NCBI RefSeq assembly: GCF_002018875.1
Contig: NZ_MVOL01000014.1
Location: forward strand, 1 to 64,000
Direction: 5' to 3'
DNA length: 64,000 bases
From: Pseudomonas sp. MF4836
GTDB lineage: Bacteria; Pseudomonadota; Gammaproteobacteria; Pseudomonadales; Pseudomonadaceae
Translations under genes and position numbers: made by a program
Notes under the pieces: model-generated
Told to the model about the DNA's origin: nothing
Databases searched by the model: none
The model's input: the letters and a program-made list of their open reading frames with translations, nothing else
In this document: in pieces, positions 25,343-33,381 of the stretch
How positions within the stretch are numbered: the first letter of the stretch is position 1
Layout of the letters: each line of letters opens with the position of its first letter

Positions 25343-25380
25343 TTATAACTAAACTAAATGGTTATTTAGTTTAGTTATAA
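25343..25380. terminator. 17-bp perfect AT-rich stem-loop between convergent genes
   Basis: Positions 25343-25359 pair with 25364-25380 without mismatch around a GGTT loop; only two of the 17 pairs are G-C. TTTTTATG follows on the plus strand, so it can end the ABC operon transcript; on the minus strand no T-run follows. A stem this long and AT-rich is unusual in a genome whose terminators are usually GC-rich, so an operator or recombination site is an alternative. Confidence 0.55.
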
Positions 25381-25413
25381 TTTTTATGATTGTAGAGCGG
25401 AAGAACAGGGCGT

Positions 25414-25914
25414 CTAGCGGGCTGTTTGCCCATCTTGTTGGCCAGTTTTATCGAAAATCACCGACTTGTTGACGAAGTAACCCACGACCAACCAGTGCTT
25501 GTCATCGTCACGGAACAACACTTTCTCTGTGACGGTGCTCGCTGCAAACGTCGAATTGAACTCGATGACCGCGTAATTTCCCGCAGGTGCTTCAGGCATC
25601 TGATCGGTAAAGCCTATCCCGGCAGGCGTTCGCTCCTTGAACGATCCAAGCCCCAGACGCAGCGCCTTGAGTGAGCCGGTCCATACCATCTCATGGGTTG
25701 TTGCCTTGAGCGCTGGGCTGACTGTCGACCAGGTCTCGGAAGTTTTACCGTTGTCGAGCAACTGCAGAAACTCCACCGCAGCTTCATACACCTGGCGCTG
25801 TTGTTGCTCAGTGCCTGCGTCAGATGCAATGACCTTGGGCGTAGGTTTGTTGAGGCTGACATCACAGCCGCTGAGCAGCACCAAACTAAAAAGCGCAGCA
25901 ATGAATGGCTTCAT
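25414..25914 (-). CDS. DUF4019 family lipoprotein
   Basis: 166 residues. A lipoprotein signal peptide ends in VLLSGC, with the lipidated Cys at residue 17. The body from about 40 to 155 resembles DUF4019 (VYEAAVEFLQLLDNGKTSETWSTVSP, ERTPAGIGFTDQMPEAPAGNYAVIEF in part), a small envelope domain of unknown function. It is transcribed alone on the minus strand, convergent with the ABC operon. Composition is slightly AT-richer than its neighbours. Confidence 0.75.
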   Translation of the reverse strand: MKPFIAALFSLVLLSGCDVSLNKPTPKVIASDAGTEQQQRQVYEAAVEFLQLLDNGKTSETWSTVSPALKATTHEMVWTGSLKALRLGLGSFKERTPAGIGFTDQMPEAPAGNYAVIEFNSTFAASTVTEKVLFRDDDKHWLVVGYFVNKSVIFDKTGQQDGQTAR

Positions 25915-26067
25915 GCAAAACCCTCGAGGATGGTGTGGAGGTCGTTGCGCGAGATGAATCGATTAAAGATGAGCCTCAAGTGGATTGCCAATGATCGGGG
26001 GACAAACAGCCGATTGCAGGCTCGCAGGCTGAGCACGCCAGGACACGAATAACAATCCATAAGTACG

Positions 26068-26083
26068 CATAATGTATATTATG
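26068..26083. promoter_or_regulatory. Palindrome CATAAT-N4-ATTATG
   Basis: A perfect 6-base inverted repeat spaced by GTAT lies in the 297 bp AT-rich gap between the DUF4019 gene start and the kinase-like gene end. It is about 155-170 bp upstream of the DUF4019 start. It could be a repressor operator; no regulator is identified. Otherwise the gap 25915-26211 shows nothing recognisable. Confidence 0.25.
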
Positions 26084-26211
26084 TTAAATCATGTATTCTG
26101 GATGATGACTGTCCATTGGTTCTTTCAGTTTCCCTCCCATCCACTTTCCTCCCGTCTTACTCTCCAGCAATCAAAGCTCGATTCGTTTGGTCACGTAACA
26201 CGCACCCCGGA

Positions 26212-26820
26212 TCATAGGACTTTATAAATCTCGGAAATCACCTGCATCGTTGCGGCTTCGATCGTTCCTTCGTTCCGGCATAGGACCCAGCCGTGATCTG
26301 CAATCGCTTGCTCGAATGCCTGGGTGCAGGCGACATGTTCTTCCAGTCTATGGATCACCGTGCTGTTCAGCCCGCGCTGGCGTGCTGCTGCTCTGGTCCA
26401 TGAAATGTCAGGCGCGGTGACCACCCCGATATGCAAGTCTGGTACTCGTACGTTTCGGTCAATGTTCAACTGTAGAATTTCTGCGAACGGGACTAGCCGG
26501 CGAAACGCAGCGTCAGACGGATACCAGCGATCAATCAAGATGATGCTGTCGGGTGGCTGTTTAGTCAGTACGTGCTGGGAAATCCAGGTGCGGCTATCCG
26601 CCAGGCGTTCACAAACCTCCAGCTCCAATTCCCGGGTGGGATTTCTGACGAGCTTATTAACGAGGGTCATCGTTTCCCCTCTATAAGGGTCGCTTTTTTT
26701 CTCGCAAAGTCGGATCACCTTTTTGTTGTCTGCCCTCAGTACTTTCGTAACGGCCTCCAACAGTGTGGTTTTGCCGGTTCCCTTGGGGCCATCCAGAGAA
26801 ATAAACAGCGGGCGTTTCAT
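26212..26820 (-). CDS. Thymidylate kinase-like P-loop NTPase
   Basis: 202 residues. Walker A is DGPKGTGKTT at about 10-19. A DR[YW]-type motif occurs in LIDRWYPSDAAFRRL, as in dTMP kinases, followed by a lid-like segment RAAARQRGLNS. The tail differs from housekeeping Tmk. It probably phosphorylates a nucleotide or similar small molecule, but the base-contact residues cannot be matched, so the substrate is unknown. It has no operon partner. The surrounding DNA is AT-richer than the window average and the codon choice (TCT, GTA, CGA, AGA-like codons) is mixed, which suggests an accessory gene. Confidence 0.7.
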   Translation of the reverse strand: MKRPLFISLDGPKGTGKTTLLEAVTKVLRADNKKVIRLCEKKSDPYRGETMTLVNKLVRNPTRELELEVCERLADSRTWISQHVLTKQPPDSIILIDRWYPSDAAFRRLVPFAEILQLNIDRNVRVPDLHIGVVTAPDISWTRAAARQRGLNSTVIHRLEEHVACTQAFEQAIADHGWVLCRNEGTIEAATMQVISEIYKVL

Positions 26821-27030
26821 GCTTCACACAACGCTTGATTCAATGGACTGCTCCGTCTGCGCTTTTGGGGAGAATTTCAATACACCAGCCGTTGCATCGG
26901 TCATGGGGTTGCCAGAGTCTCATTAATGCTCGATGCACTCATTTGATTTATTTCGCTAGCCGCTGCCCAGCGGGTCACGCCCCCTGCCCTGCGGCCGAAC
27001 GCTTACTGCCGCCAATTTTCGCCAAGCCCC

Positions 27031-27048
27031 TAATGCATCATGTTGTAT
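27031..27048 (+). promoter_or_regulatory. GntR operator site 1 (upstream of the regulator gene)
   Basis: GCATCATGTTGT matches the right half of the perfect palindrome at 31078-31099 at 10 of 11 positions, with a weaker left half. It lies about 40-55 bp before the GntR start codon, as expected for autoregulation. Confidence 0.6.
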
Positions 27049-27085
27049 AGTCATTGGCCAACAGCTCCATCTCACTCGGTGATCC

Positions 27086-27763
27086 ATGTCTTACCCCCTT
27101 GACGCCATCACTCACACCTACCTGGGCAGCAACGTCTATTCCCAGCTGCGCAACGCACTGATTACGGGCGGGCTGAAACCGGACGATCGATTGCGCATAC
27201 GGGAGCTGGCCAGTCAGTTGGGGACGAGTGTCACGCCCGTTCGCGACGCCATTTTGCAACTGGCAAAAGAGAAAGCGCTGGTACTCAAAACCCCCAAGGA
27301 CATCCGGGTTCCGGTGCTCGACAGTGGCGCTTATCTTGAAATCCGCACGCTGCGGCTGAATCTCGAAGGCTTGGGCGCCGAAACAGCCGCACGGCTTGCA
27401 ACTTCCAGTGACCTGGCGCGCATCGACGCCAACATCCAGCGCAACCTTGAGGCCATCAATAACCATGACCTTCCCGAGGCGCTGCGTCTTAACAGTGAGT
27501 TTCACTTCCTGATCGCGGAAGCTGCCCGCATGCCTCTGCTGCGCAGTTACCTGGATAGTCTGTGGATGCGGGCCGGTCCATTGATCGCTCAGGCGTACGC
27601 GCACTTTTCCCTGACCATGGCCATCGAGCACCATGTCGAGATACTCAATGCCCTGCGCAATCAGGACGCTGCGGCAGCCAAGCACGCGATCCAGACCGAC
27701 ATCCTCGACGGCAATCAAAAAATGTTGGAATTCATAGCGGTCAGTCAGGAAGCGGTCTCCTAG
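27086..27763 (+). CDS. GntR-family transcriptional regulator, FadR subfamily (FCD domain)
   Basis: 225 residues. The N-terminal winged helix has YSQLRNALITGGLKPDDRLRIRELASQLGTSVTPVRDAILQL, the GntR pattern (quoted in sections, residues about 18-58). The FCD effector domain (about 80-215) contains EFHFLIAEAARMPLL and AIEHHVEILNALRNQDAAAAKHAI, with His and acidic residues expected to bind a metal and a carboxylate-like ligand. It probably represses the enzyme operon and transporter operon downstream, because three related palindromes precede these units. The ligand is likely the substrate or an intermediate of the pathway. Confidence 0.9.
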   Translation: MSYPLDAITHTYLGSNVYSQLRNALITGGLKPDDRLRIRELASQLGTSVTPVRDAILQLAKEKALVLKTPKDIRVPVLDSGAYLEIRTLRLNLEGLGAETAARLATSSDLARIDANIQRNLEAINNHDLPEALRLNSEFHFLIAEAARMPLLRSYLDSLWMRAGPLIAQAYAHFSLTMAIEHHVEILNALRNQDAAAAKHAIQTDILDGNQKMLEFIAVSQEAVS

Positions 27764-27806
27764 AGGCGGTTTTCCCGCGAACGGCTATTGACAGCCACTG
27801 CACCTG

Positions 27807-27822
27807 AAAAGATGATGCATCA
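27807..27822 (+). promoter_or_regulatory. GntR operator site 2 (upstream of the enzyme operon)
   Basis: AAAAGATGATGCATCA keeps the core TGATGCATCA of the third site, with the left half matching at 10 of 11 positions. It lies 26-41 bp before the SDR start codon, a position that would block transcription or early elongation. Confidence 0.65.
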
Positions 27823-27847
27823 AACATCAATTGAGTCAGGTGCGTCC

Positions 27848-28582
27848 ATGAGCGAGAAAAAAAAGCTTCTTTTGACCGGTGCCAGTCGCGGTATTGGCCA
27901 TGCGACGGTCAAGCACTTCAACGCCGCCGGCTGGGAAGTGTTCACCGCCTCCCGCCAGGACTGGGTTGCCGAATGCCCGTGGGCGGAAGGTTTGCTCAAC
28001 CATATCCATCTGGATCTGGAGGATATCGATAGCGTCAGCGCCAGCTTGGCGATCATCAAGGACAAGCTGGGCGGACGCCTGGATGCCTTGGTGGATAACG
28101 CCGGTGTATCGCCAAAAGGCCCGGAAGGCGGTCGACTCGGCGTGCTGGAAACCGATTACGCCACATGGCTCAAGGTGTTCAACGTCAACCTGTTCTCCAC
28201 CGCGCTTCTGGCTCGCGGTTTGTTCGATGAGCTGAAGGCAGCACAGGGCAGCATTATCAATGTCACCTCCATCGCCGGTTCCAAGGTGCACCCGTTCGCC
28301 GGCGTGGCCTACGCCACGTCCAAGGCCGCCCTCTCGGCGCTGACCCGCGAAATGGCCTTCGACTTCGGCCCACACGGAGTGCGGGTCAATGCCATTGCTC
28401 CTGGCGAAATCGATACCGCGATCCTGTCTCCGGGCACCGCGGATATCGTCCAGCGGCTGGTGCCGATGAATCGTTTGGGCAAGCCCGAGGAAGTGGCTTC
28501 GCTGATTTATTTTCTCTGCACCAGCGGCGCTTCCTACGTGAACGGCGCGGAAATTCACGTCAATGGTGGCCAGCATGTCTGA
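27848..28582 (+). CDS. Short-chain dehydrogenase/reductase
   Basis: 244 residues, classical SDR. The cofactor motif TGASRGIG is at 10-17, NAG is in DNAGVSPKGP, and the catalytic Ser-Tyr-Lys are in VTSIAGSKVHPFAGVAYATSK. PGEIDTAI matches the family's PGxxxT motif. The C terminus has HVNGGQHV. Start at 27848 (MSEKKKLLL); upstream codons run through the operator and were rejected. The substrate is unknown: in this operon it may oxidise, reduce or invert a hydroxyl of the amino alcohol, or act on the aldehyde product. Confidence 0.9.
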   Translation: MSEKKKLLLTGASRGIGHATVKHFNAAGWEVFTASRQDWVAECPWAEGLLNHIHLDLEDIDSVSASLAIIKDKLGGRLDALVDNAGVSPKGPEGGRLGVLETDYATWLKVFNVNLFSTALLARGLFDELKAAQGSIINVTSIAGSKVHPFAGVAYATSKAALSALTREMAFDFGPHGVRVNAIAPGEIDTAILSPGTADIVQRLVPMNRLGKPEEVASLIYFLCTSGASYVNGAEIHVNGGQHV

Positions 28583-29639
28583 AGCGGTCATGGACAAGGC
28601 CCTGTGCAACGACCTGATGACCACACAAGCACCGGCGGTAGAGGCTGCCGAGGCGCTGGATATCGCCAATCGGGTGTACGGCCTCAAAGGCAGGCTGAAA
28701 CTGCTGAACGGTGAGCGCGATACCAACTTTCTCATTGATACCCCGCGCGGTGCCTTTGTCCTGAAGTTCATCAATCCCGCCGAAGACCCCAACGTCATCA
28801 GCTTTCAGACCCAGGCCTTGCTGCACATCGAGCAGCACGGTGCCCATTTGCCAGTCCCACGCGTTCTATCCTCGCGCCACGGTGAGGTTGAACCGACGGT
28901 GCGGGTCAATGACCAGCAACTGACACTGCGCACTGTCAGTTACCTGGACGGGATCTCGCAGAATCTTGGCAAACCCAGCGCCGCGCTGATGCATGAGCTC
29001 GGTACGTCCCTGGCCGAGGTCAACCTGGCCCTCAGGGACTTCCATCACCCCGCCGCCCACCGCGACCTGCTCTGGGATGTCGGGCACGCCGAACGCGTCA
29101 GGCCGTATCTGGACCACCTGGCCAGCGATCAATTGCCGCTGGTTTCCCGCTTGCTCAATCGCTACGAAACCCATGCAAAGCCGTGCCTGGCGAAGCTGCG
29201 GGCGCAGGTGATCCATAACGACCTGAATCCGCACAACGTCATGCTCGACTGCGAGACCGGCACCCGGGTCTCCGCCATCATTGACTTCGGAGATGCGCTC
29301 CACGCGCCGTTGATCAACGAGTTGGGAACAGCACTGTCCTACCAGTTCGACGCCGACGCCGCGGATCCGCTTTGGCAGATCAAGGCCTTTGCTGCCGCCT
29401 ACCATGCGCGGATCCCATTGCAGCGAGAGGAACTGGAGGTTCTGGGCGAACTGATCGCCATGCGCATGGCCATGGCCATCACCATCGCCCAGTGGCGCGC
29501 CAGCCTTTATCCAGAAAACCGCGTCTATGTCCTGCGCAACCTGCGCTCAACCTGGCGCAACCTGCAATGCCTGAGCGCAATGCCCGAAGGGCTGCTGACC
29601 CAAAGCCTGATCAACGCCTGCACACCGGAGGCTTCATGA
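28575..29639 (+). CDS. Aminoglycoside phosphotransferase-fold kinase, hydroxylysine-kinase-like
   Basis: About 354 residues of the APH/choline-kinase fold. The catalytic loop is VIHNDLNPHNVML and the metal-binding loop IIDFGD. The N-lobe has LLNGERDTNFLI and AFVLKFINP, with the ATP-binding Lys. Such proteins phosphorylate hydroxyl groups of small amines (choline, homoserine, hydroxylysine, 1-amino-2-propanol). ATG 28575 overlaps the SDR stop and has GGTGG upstream; ATG 28563 is possible. The next gene encodes a phospho-lyase-type class III enzyme, which consumes exactly this kind of O-phosphorylated amine; that coupling is the main clue to function. Confidence 0.85.
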   Translation: MSEAVMDKALCNDLMTTQAPAVEAAEALDIANRVYGLKGRLKLLNGERDTNFLIDTPRGAFVLKFINPAEDPNVISFQTQALLHIEQHGAHLPVPRVLSSRHGEVEPTVRVNDQQLTLRTVSYLDGISQNLGKPSAALMHELGTSLAEVNLALRDFHHPAAHRDLLWDVGHAERVRPYLDHLASDQLPLVSRLLNRYETHAKPCLAKLRAQVIHNDLNPHNVMLDCETGTRVSAIIDFGDALHAPLINELGTALSYQFDADAADPLWQIKAFAAAYHARIPLQREELEVLGELIAMRMAMAITIAQWRASLYPENRVYVLRNLRSTWRNLQCLSAMPEGLLTQSLINACTPEAS

Positions 29640-30898
29640 GTTCGTCCACTGCTGAGCTGCTTGCCCGTCGTCAACGCGCGCTGGGGGCCAGTTATCGATT
29701 GTTCTACGAGGAACCCTTCGCCCCGGTGCGAGGTGAAGGTGTGTGGCTGTACGACAAGGACAACACCGCCTTCCTCGATGCCTACAACAATGTGGCCTCT
29801 GTCGGACACTGCCACCCTGCCGTGGTCGCGGCGATCGCCGAGCAAAGTGCCCAACTCAATACCCACACCCGCTATTTACATCCGTCGATCGTGGATTACG
29901 CCGAAGACCTGCTCAGCGAGTTCCCCCCGCAGCTCGACAACATGACCCTGACCTGTACCGGCAGCGAGGCTAATGATCTGGCGCTGCGCATCGCGCGTTG
30001 TCACAGCGGTGGGACGGGCATCATCGTGACTCGCTGGGCCTACCATGGGGTGACCAGTGCCCTGGCTGAAGTCTCGCCCTCGCTGGCCACCGGCCTGCCA
30101 ACCGCAAGCCATGTGCGCCTGGTCGATGCTCCGGACTCCTATCGCCGAACCGCCGATTTCGTCGGCAGCGTGCAAGCGGCTGTTCAGGATATGCAGGCTC
30201 AAGGCATCAAGCCTGCAGCGCTGCTGGTGGACAGCATTTTCTCCAGTGATGGGGTGTTCAGCCCGGCCAACGGCGAACTGGCGGCTGCGGCGCAATGCGT
30301 GCGTAGCGCCGGCGGGCTGTATATCGCCGATGAAGTCCAGCCCGGCTTTGGCCGTACAGGCGGTCAGCGCTGGGGGTTTGCCCGCGATGGGGTGATTCCG
30401 GATCTGGTCACCCTGGGCAAGCCCATGGGCAACGGCCATCCGGTTGCCGCGGTGGTTGGGCGCTCTGCGCTTTTCGATCAATTCGGCCGCCAGCAGCGTT
30501 ACTTCAATACCTACGGCGGCAACCCGGTGTCCTGCAAGGCCGCGCATGCAGTCCTGCGGGTGTTGCGCGAAGAAGACTTGCAAGCGAACGCCCGGAACGT
30601 CGGCGATTACCTCAAGGCTGGGCTGCGCCAACTGGCCGAGCGCCATGAAGTCATTGGCGATATCCGCGGCGAGGGGCTGTTTATCGGCGTCGAACTGGTG
30701 ACCGACCGTGCAACCCAGGCACCGGCGACGACTGCCGCCGCGGCCGTGGTCAATGGCATGCGCCGCCGTCAGGTGTTGATCAGCTCGACGGGGGCAAAGG
30801 CCAATACCCTCAAGATTCGCCCGCCCCTGGTGTTTGCCCGCGAGCACGCGGACCTGCTGCTAGAACGCCTGGATGAAACCCTGACCGAGCTGCGCTGA
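29636..30898 (+). CDS. Class III PLP enzyme resembling amine-phosphate phospho-lyases
   Basis: 420 residues. PLP lysine Lys262 lies in TLGKPMGNGHPVAAVV. GSEAND near 109-114 binds the PLP phosphate and ADEVQPGFGR gives the Asp. The segments LGKPMGNGHPV, YFNTYGGNPVSC and GDIRGEGLFIGVEL closely resemble the ethanolamine-phosphate and phosphohydroxylysine phospho-lyases (AGXT2L type), not ordinary omega-aminotransferases. Those enzymes release phosphate and ammonia from a phosphorylated amino alcohol, giving an aldehyde. ATG 29636 overlaps the kinase stop by 4 bases and has GGAG correctly spaced. Simple transamination remains an alternative. Confidence 0.85.
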   Translation: MSSSTAELLARRQRALGASYRLFYEEPFAPVRGEGVWLYDKDNTAFLDAYNNVASVGHCHPAVVAAIAEQSAQLNTHTRYLHPSIVDYAEDLLSEFPPQLDNMTLTCTGSEANDLALRIARCHSGGTGIIVTRWAYHGVTSALAEVSPSLATGLPTASHVRLVDAPDSYRRTADFVGSVQAAVQDMQAQGIKPAALLVDSIFSSDGVFSPANGELAAAAQCVRSAGGLYIADEVQPGFGRTGGQRWGFARDGVIPDLVTLGKPMGNGHPVAAVVGRSALFDQFGRQQRYFNTYGGNPVSCKAAHAVLRVLREEDLQANARNVGDYLKAGLRQLAERHEVIGDIRGEGLFIGVELVTDRATQAPATTAAAAVVNGMRRRQVLISSTGAKANTLKIRPPLVFAREHADLLLERLDETLTELR

Positions 30899-30929
30899 AC
30901 GCTGCCTATCGCCGAGACAGACCTGGCCT

Positions 30930-30959
30930 GCCCCGGCACCCGCGCTCCTGGGCCGGGGC
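30930..30959. terminator. GC-rich hairpin between enzyme and transporter operons
   Basis: GCCCCGGC (30930-30937) and GCCGGGGC (30952-30959) form an 8-bp perfect stem 31 bp after the phospho-lyase stop. No T-run follows on the plus strand, so it may be a weak terminator or an mRNA-stabilising structure. It separates the enzyme genes from the transporter genes, which have their own operator. Confidence 0.5.
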
Positions 30960-31077
30960 AATAAACCGGCAATTCCAATGTTCAGGCACCCCGATGGTGC
31001 GCAGACCGGCCCCGTCCCCCATAAAACCCTTGAAATCAGGCCGGCTGGATCGGGTGGCACAGAATCTGCTTTATTAA

Positions 31078-31099
31078 AAAACATGATGCATCATGTTTT
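31078..31099 (+). promoter_or_regulatory. GntR operator site 3, perfect 22-bp palindrome
   Basis: The sequence is AAAA, then CATGATGCATCATG, then TTTT, perfectly self-complementary over 22 bases. It lies 30-51 bp before the transporter ATPase start codon. It shares its centre with sites 1 and 2, making it the best copy and the basis for the consensus. GntR/FadR dimers bind such palindromes. Confidence 0.75.
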
Positions 31100-31128
31100 A
31101 ACCATGAAACACAATGGGAGGGTTTGAG

Positions 31129-32229
31129 ATGACAGGTAACAGTACAAGCGCCTTCGTCCGCTTCAAAGGGGTGGAGAAAAGTTACGACGGTCTCAAGACC
31201 GTTGTTAAGCGATTAGACCTGGACGTTGCTCAGGGCGAGTTCCTCACCCTCCTCGGTCCTTCCGGCTCGGGAAAGACCACCAGCCTCATGATGCTGGCCG
31301 GTTTCGAAACGCCGACTCAAGGCCAGATCTTTCTCGAAGGACAGGCCATTGAAAGTGTCCCGGCTCATCGGCGCGGCATAGGGATGGTGTTCCAGAACTA
31401 CGCCTTGTTCCCGCACATGAGCGTGGCCGAAAACATGGCGTTTCCGCTGCAGGTGCGCGGCATCAAGCGCCACGAGATAGATACCCGGGTCAAGAAAGCC
31501 CTGGAAATGGTACGCCTGGGAGAACTCGCCAATCGTTACCCCGCGCAACTGTCAGGCGGTCAACAGCAGCGGATCGCCCTCGCCCGAGCGTTGATCTTCG
31601 AACCCAAGCTGGTGCTGATGGACGAGCCACTGGGCGCGCTGGATAAACAATTGCGTGAACAGATGCAGCTGGAAATTCGCCGCTTGCACCGCGAGCTCGG
31701 GTTGACGGTGGTATTCGTCACCCATGACCAGGCCGAAGCCCTGACCCTGTCCGACCGCATTGCGATTTTCAACGACGGCGTCATCCAGCAAGTCGACACC
31801 CCGCAAGCGCTCTACGAACGTCCGGCCAACTCCTTCGTGGCCACTTTCATGGGCGATACCAATGTCCTGCCGGGCGTTTTGGCTGCGTTCAACGCCGACC
31901 GATGCCAGGTGCAACTTGAACAGGGTGAACAGCTTTACGCACGTACGACGCCGGGCCTGGCCATGGGCAGCCGTGCTTCGCTGTCCATTCGCTCCGAACG
32001 AGTGACCCTGGATGGCGACGCCCGTTATGACAGCCGCCTCGCCGGGTGTATCGAGGAATGTATCTATCTGGGGGACCACGTGCGCATCCGCCTGAACGTC
32101 GCGGGTAATAGCGACTTCAACGTCAAGGTGCCCATCGCCCAGATGCAATCCCACTGGCGTGAAGGTCACAGCCTTCCCGTCTGTTGGCATAGCGCCGACG
32201 CCTCGGCGCTCGATGCAATGCCTGCTTGA
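31129..32229 (+). CDS. ABC transporter ATP-binding protein, PotA type
   Basis: About 366 residues. Walker A is GPSGSGKTT (43-51), the Q loop VFQNYALFPHMSV, the signature LSGGQQQRIALARAL and Walker B LVLMDEPLGALD. A C-terminal TOBE-type domain (about 290-366) is typical of polyamine, iron and sugar importers. ATG 31129 has GGGAGG seven bases upstream; ATG 31114 lies before that ribosome site and is unlikely. First gene of a four-gene importer (ATPase, binding protein, two permeases) preceded by the GntR palindrome. Confidence 0.93.
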   Translation: MTGNSTSAFVRFKGVEKSYDGLKTVVKRLDLDVAQGEFLTLLGPSGSGKTTSLMMLAGFETPTQGQIFLEGQAIESVPAHRRGIGMVFQNYALFPHMSVAENMAFPLQVRGIKRHEIDTRVKKALEMVRLGELANRYPAQLSGGQQQRIALARALIFEPKLVLMDEPLGALDKQLREQMQLEIRRLHRELGLTVVFVTHDQAEALTLSDRIAIFNDGVIQQVDTPQALYERPANSFVATFMGDTNVLPGVLAAFNADRCQVQLEQGEQLYARTTPGLAMGSRASLSIRSERVTLDGDARYDSRLAGCIEECIYLGDHVRIRLNVAGNSDFNVKVPIAQMQSHWREGHSLPVCWHSADASALDAMPA

Positions 32230-32271
32230 CCCCCCTCCTCCCTTTTTGTTAATGAAATCAGGATATTTGCC

Positions 32272-33300
32272 ATGCTCAAGCGTCTTGCTGCACTGACTGT
32301 TCTGGCTGCTTTCGGTTGCCAGGTAAATGCTCAACCATTGACTGTTGTGTCCTTCGGCGGCCTGAACAAGGACGCCCAGGACAAGGCGTTCTACCAACCC
32401 TTCACCGCTTCGGGCAAAGGGGCGGTCCAAGCCGGGGAATACAACGGTGAAATGGCCAAGATCAGGGCCATGGTGGAAACCGGACAAGTGAGTTGGGATG
32501 TGGTAGAGGTCGAAAGCCCGGACTTGATCCGCGGCTGCGCCGAGGGCCTGTTCGAACCTCTGGACTGGAGCAAACTGGGCGACGCCAGCAAATTCGTCAG
32601 CGGCGCCGTCAGCGAATGCGGTGCCGGGATTTTCCTCTGGTCGACCAACCTGACGTACAACAGCGCCAAGCTCAAGACAGCCCCCAAAGGCTGGGAAGCG
32701 TTCTGGGACACCAAGACCTACCCCGGCAAGCGCGGCCTGCGAAAAAGCGCCAAGTTCACCCTGGAAATCGCCCTTCTGGCTGACGGGGTAAAACCTGCCG
32801 AGTTGTATCAGGTACTGGGCACACCGGAAGGCGTCGACCGGGCCTTCAAGAAACTCGACCTGATCAAGTCCGATATCCAATGGTGGGAAGCCGGGGCTCA
32901 ACCCCTGCAGTGGCTGGTCTCGGGCGATGTGGTGATGACGTCTGCCTACAACGGCCGTGTGTCCGCCGCCCAGGGTGAAGGCCACGACTTCAAGATGGTC
33001 TGGAACCACAGCCTGTATGACATCGACAGCTGGGCCATCGTCAAAGGCTCACCGAACAAGGTGCTGGGGGAGCAGTTCATTGCCTTTGCCAACGAAGCGC
33101 AGCACCAGAAGGTGTTCGCGCAGAACATCCCCTACGGCCCAACCAACAAGGACACCCTGGCGCTGATCGACGCCAAGACCCGCGAGCAACTGCCGACGGC
33201 GCCAGCCAACCTGGAAAACGCCCTGCCCGTGAACACCAACTTCTGGATCGATCACGGTGAGGAACTGGAACAGCGTTTCAATGCCTGGGCCGCTCGCTGA
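32272..33300 (+). CDS. Pot-type ABC transporter substrate-binding protein
   Basis: 342 residues. Signal peptide MLKRLAALTVLAAFGCQVNA, cleavage before QPLTV; the internal Cys is not in a full lipobox. SBP_bac_8-type fold with WDVVEVESPDL and VWNHSLYDIDSWAIVKGSPN. Binding proteins of this class take polyamines or other cationic amines. The combination with a kinase and phospho-lyase argues for a hydroxylated amine. Ligand-contact residues cannot be assigned by eye. Confidence 0.9.
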   Translation: MLKRLAALTVLAAFGCQVNAQPLTVVSFGGLNKDAQDKAFYQPFTASGKGAVQAGEYNGEMAKIRAMVETGQVSWDVVEVESPDLIRGCAEGLFEPLDWSKLGDASKFVSGAVSECGAGIFLWSTNLTYNSAKLKTAPKGWEAFWDTKTYPGKRGLRKSAKFTLEIALLADGVKPAELYQVLGTPEGVDRAFKKLDLIKSDIQWWEAGAQPLQWLVSGDVVMTSAYNGRVSAAQGEGHDFKMVWNHSLYDIDSWAIVKGSPNKVLGEQFIAFANEAQHQKVFAQNIPYGPTNKDTLALIDAKTREQLPTAPANLENALPVNTNFWIDHGEELEQRFNAWAAR

Positions 33301-33381
33301 TCAACTGCCCCACAGCTGCCCGAATGGTACCGGCGCTCGTCGCCAGCGCATCCGGGCAATGTTGACGATAGGAGAACTCCC

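Noticed and set aside
29372..29635. Longer N terminus for the phospho-lyase-like enzyme
   Set aside because: The upstream codons are the kinase gene read in another frame; ATG 29636 has a good GGAG site and a 4-base overlap.
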